From Rhodobacterales bacterium HKCCE2091 (lineage in GTDB: Bacteria > Pseudomonadota > Alphaproteobacteria > Rhodobacterales > Rhodobacteraceae), in NCBI GenBank assembly GCA_015689685.1, contig WVSL01000003.1:1-64000 (forward strand): a DNA stretch of 64,000 bases. Reading direction: 5' to 3'. The notes beneath the pieces are model-generated. The model saw nothing but the letters and a program-made list of their open reading frames with translations, made no database searches and was not told the origin of the DNA. Positions within the stretch are counted from its first letter, which is position 1; every line of letters begins with the position of its first letter. This document shows positions 61,945 to 64,000 of this stretch, one piece after another. The position numbers and the translations under genes were made by a program.

Positions 61945-64000
61945 ATGGGCCGCTTCTTCATCGCGCGCCCGGTCTTTGCCTGGGTGCTGGCGCTCCTGAC
62001 CATGCTGGCGGGGGCCTGGGCGATCCTCGTCCTGCCGGTGTCGCAGTATCCCGACATCGCGCCGACCACGGTGCGGGTGTCGGCCAGCTATCCCGGCGCC
62101 ACCGCGACCGCGGTCGAGAACTCGGTGACGCGGGAACTCGAGGACGCGATGACCGGGCTCGAGGGCCTGCTCTACATGACCTCGCAGTCGCGGCAGGGCT
62201 CGTCCTCCATCTCGCTCGTGTTCGACGACAGCGAGGACCCGGTCGATGCGCAGAACACGGTGCAGTCGCGGGTCAGCCAGGTCGAACGGCGGCTGCCCTC
62301 GGCGGTGCAGAGCCAGGGGGTCAACGTCTCGCGCTCGACCTCCTCGATCCTGCTCGTGGGGGCGCTGGTGGCGACCTCCGGCGATTACACCACGCTCGAA
62401 CTCGGCGACCTGCTGGCGGAACTGGTCGAGGGCCCGGTGCAGCGGACCGAGGGCGTCGGCGGCATCAACTCCTTCGGATCGGGCTACGCGCTCCGGATCT
62501 GGCTCGACCCGCTGTCGCTCGCGCGCTACCAGCTTACCCCCGGCGACGTGGTGACGGCGGTGCAGAACCAGAACACCACGGTCTCGGTCGGCTCGCTCGG
62601 CGCGCAGCCCACGGTCGAGGGGCAGCAGTTCACCGCGACCATCACCGCGCAAAGCCAGCTGTCCGGCGTCGACGAGTTCGAACGCATCCTGCTCCGCTCG
62701 TCCGAGGACGGCGGCGCGGTCCGGCTCGGCGACGTGGCACGGATCGAGATCGGGCAGGAAAGCTACGGCGGCGGGTCGCGGTTCAACGGCAGCCCGGCGG
62801 CGGGCTTCGGCGTGAACCTCGAAACCGGCGCCAACGCCGTCGACACCGCCGCCGCCGTGCGGGCCACGCTCGCCAGCCTCGAACCCTCGCTGCCGGAGGG
62901 GCTGGAGTTCCAGATCGCCTACGACACCTCGCCCTTCGTGGAATTGTCGATCGAGCAGGTCTACCACACGCTCGGCGAGGCCATCGTCCTGGTGTTCCTC
63001 GTGCTCGTCGTGTTCCTGCAAAGCTGGCGGGCGACGCTGATCCCGCTGATCGCGGTACCGGTGGTGCTGCTCGGCACCTTCGCCGCGCTCTACGCGACCG
63101 GGTTCTCGATCAACACGCTGACCATGTTCGCGATGGTGCTGGCCGTGGGTCTCCTGGTCGACGACGCCATCGTGGTGGTGGAGAACGTGGAGCGCCTGAT
63201 GGAGGAAGAGGGGCTGTCCGCGCGCGAGGCCACGGCCAAGAGCATGGGCCAGATCACCTCGGCGCTGCTCGGCATCAACGTGGTGCTGGCGGCGGTGTTC
63301 CTGCCGATGGCCTTCTTCGGCGGATCGACGGGCGTGATCTACCGCCAGTTCTCGGTCACGATGGTCGCGGCGATGTCGCTGTCGCTGGTGATGGCGCTGG
63401 TCCTGTCGCCGCCGATGTCCGCGCGGCTCCTGCGGCCGAAACCGGCGGTCGCCCGCTTTGCCCCGGCGCGCTGGTTCAACACCGGGATGGACCGGTTCCG
63501 GGCGGGCTACGGCGGCGGGGTGCGGCAACTCCTGCGCGCGCCGCTCGTCGCGCTCCTGCTCCTTGGGGCGATCCTGTTCGGCGCCTGGACGGTCTTCGAC
63601 CGGCTGCCGTCCTCCTTCATCCCGACCGAGGACCAGGGCGTGCTGATGACGATGGTCTCGCTGCCCGAGGGTGCGACGGCGGCGCAGACGCTGGCGACGG
63701 TGGAACGGGTCGAGGCGCATTTCCGCGACGCCGAGCCCGAGGCCGTCGCCTCCACCTTCGCCGCGCTCGGCTTCGGTTTCGGCGGATCGGGCCAGAACAA
63801 CGCGATGGTCTTCGTCCGGCTCGCCGATTTCGAGGACCGGGAGGGCGACGCGACGATGACCGCCGCCGCCGTGGCGGGCCGCGCCAATGCCGCCTTCGCC
63901 GGGATCCGCGCGGGCCAGGTCTTCGTGATGCAGCCTCCGGCGATCATGGGGCTCGGCAATACCGGCGGCTTCTCGATGTACCTCGTCGACCAGGGCGGGG
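61945..64000 (+). CDS. RND efflux pump permease (AcrB-like), partial
   Basis: The first 685 residues of an RND transporter, cut by the window edge. It begins MGRFFIARPVFAWVLALLTM, has the large periplasmic loop, helices 2-6 and the proton-relay Asp-Asp pair in GLLVDDAIVVVENV. GQITSALLGINVVLAAVFLP and the second porter loop (PTEDQGVLMTMVSLPEGA) follow the hydrophobic/amphiphilic efflux (HAE1) family. It starts 4 bases after the adaptor gene. Substrate unknown; a role in peptide export is not indicated. Confidence 0.92.
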   Translation, partial: MGRFFIARPVFAWVLALLTMLAGAWAILVLPVSQYPDIAPTTVRVSASYPGATATAVENSVTRELEDAMTGLEGLLYMTSQSRQGSSSISLVFDDSEDPVDAQNTVQSRVSQVERRLPSAVQSQGVNVSRSTSSILLVGALVATSGDYTTLELGDLLAELVEGPVQRTEGVGGINSFGSGYALRIWLDPLSLARYQLTPGDVVTAVQNQNTTVSVGSLGAQPTVEGQQFTATITAQSQLSGVDEFERILLRSSEDGGAVRLGDVARIEIGQESYGGGSRFNGSPAAGFGVNLETGANAVDTAAAVRATLASLEPSLPEGLEFQIAYDTSPFVELSIEQVYHTLGEAIVLVFLVLVVFLQSWRATLIPLIAVPVVLLGTFAALYATGFSINTLTMFAMVLAVGLLVDDAIVVVENVERLMEEEGLSAREATAKSMGQITSALLGINVVLAAVFLPMAFFGGSTGVIYRQFSVTMVAAMSLSLVMALVLSPPMSARLLRPKPAVARFAPARWFNTGMDRFRAGYGGGVRQLLRAPLVALLLLGAILFGAWTVFDRLPSSFIPTEDQGVLMTMVSLPEGATAAQTLATVERVEAHFRDAEPEAVASTFAALGFGFGGSGQNNAMVFVRLADFEDREGDATMTAAAVAGRANAAFAGIRAGQVFVMQPPAIMGLGNTGGFSMYLVDQGG

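Noticed and set aside
1-64000. Mobile elements, CRISPR arrays, tRNA or rRNA genes
   Set aside because: No transposase, integrase, direct-repeat array, att-like duplication or tRNA-like cloverleaf was recognised in reading both strands.

Overview
The DNA is very GC-rich, with G or C at almost every third codon position. It carries a gene set typical of Rhodobacterales (Roseobacter-type alphaproteobacteria): trimethylamine monooxygenase, the DUF1989-GcvT TMAO demethylase and the N-methylglutamate pathway. A marine methylated-amine user is the best guess. No rRNA, tRNA, insertion sequence, phage gene or CRISPR array was seen. Genes are densely packed, often with 4-base ATGA/GTGA overlaps.

Layout. 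(1) 1-7011, minus: a compact nonribosomal peptide operon. It holds a HupE/UreJ-type membrane protein, a stand-alone adenylation enzyme, a stand-alone carrier protein, and a C-A-carrier synthetase that runs off the left edge. The adenylation domain of that synthetase is interrupted by a zinc-ribbon/PP-loop ATPase domain. (2) 7109-9113: a methyltransferase and a GATase-like protein. (3) 9234-17234: an ammonium transporter with a 55-residue membrane peptide; divergently a glutamine-synthetase-like ligase with a P450; then an opposing operon of class I amidotransferase, alpha/beta hydrolase and GMC oxidoreductase. (4) 17406-28999: tmm, tdm, a choline-kinase-like gene, a dimethylglycine-dehydrogenase-like gene, a PuuA-like ligase, aldehyde and alcohol dehydrogenases, and an XRE-cupin regulator. 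(5) 29145-38608: mgsABC, a DUF3303 gene, gmaS and mgdABCD, then a LysR gene. (6) 39715-45999: a polyamine-type ABC transporter with patD, and a convergent AraC gene. (7) 46111-59294: a GH4 glycosidase, an oligopeptide/alpha-galactoside-type ABC transporter, two little-known proteins, an aminotransferase and an M20 hydrolase. (8) 59362-64000: an SH3b protein and an RND efflux pair cut by the right edge.

How it works together. Regions 4 and 5 encode most of trimethylamine catabolism: TMA to TMAO (Tmm), TMAO to dimethylamine and formaldehyde (Tdm), and methylamine to gamma-glutamylmethylamide (GmaS), to N-methylglutamate (MgsABC), to glutamate plus C1-tetrahydrofolate (MgdABCD). The dimethylamine monooxygenase step is not in the window. 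An 18-bp A/T-rich motif recurs upstream of amtB, the GS-like/P450 operon, tmm and mgsA, which suggests one regulon; the XRE-cupin protein is a candidate regulator.

Most interesting points: the PP-loop-interrupted adenylation domain in an A domain with an asparagine-like specificity code; the GS-like/P450/amidotransferase set, which resembles the gamma-glutamylation logic of aniline oxidation; and the shared operator-like motif.
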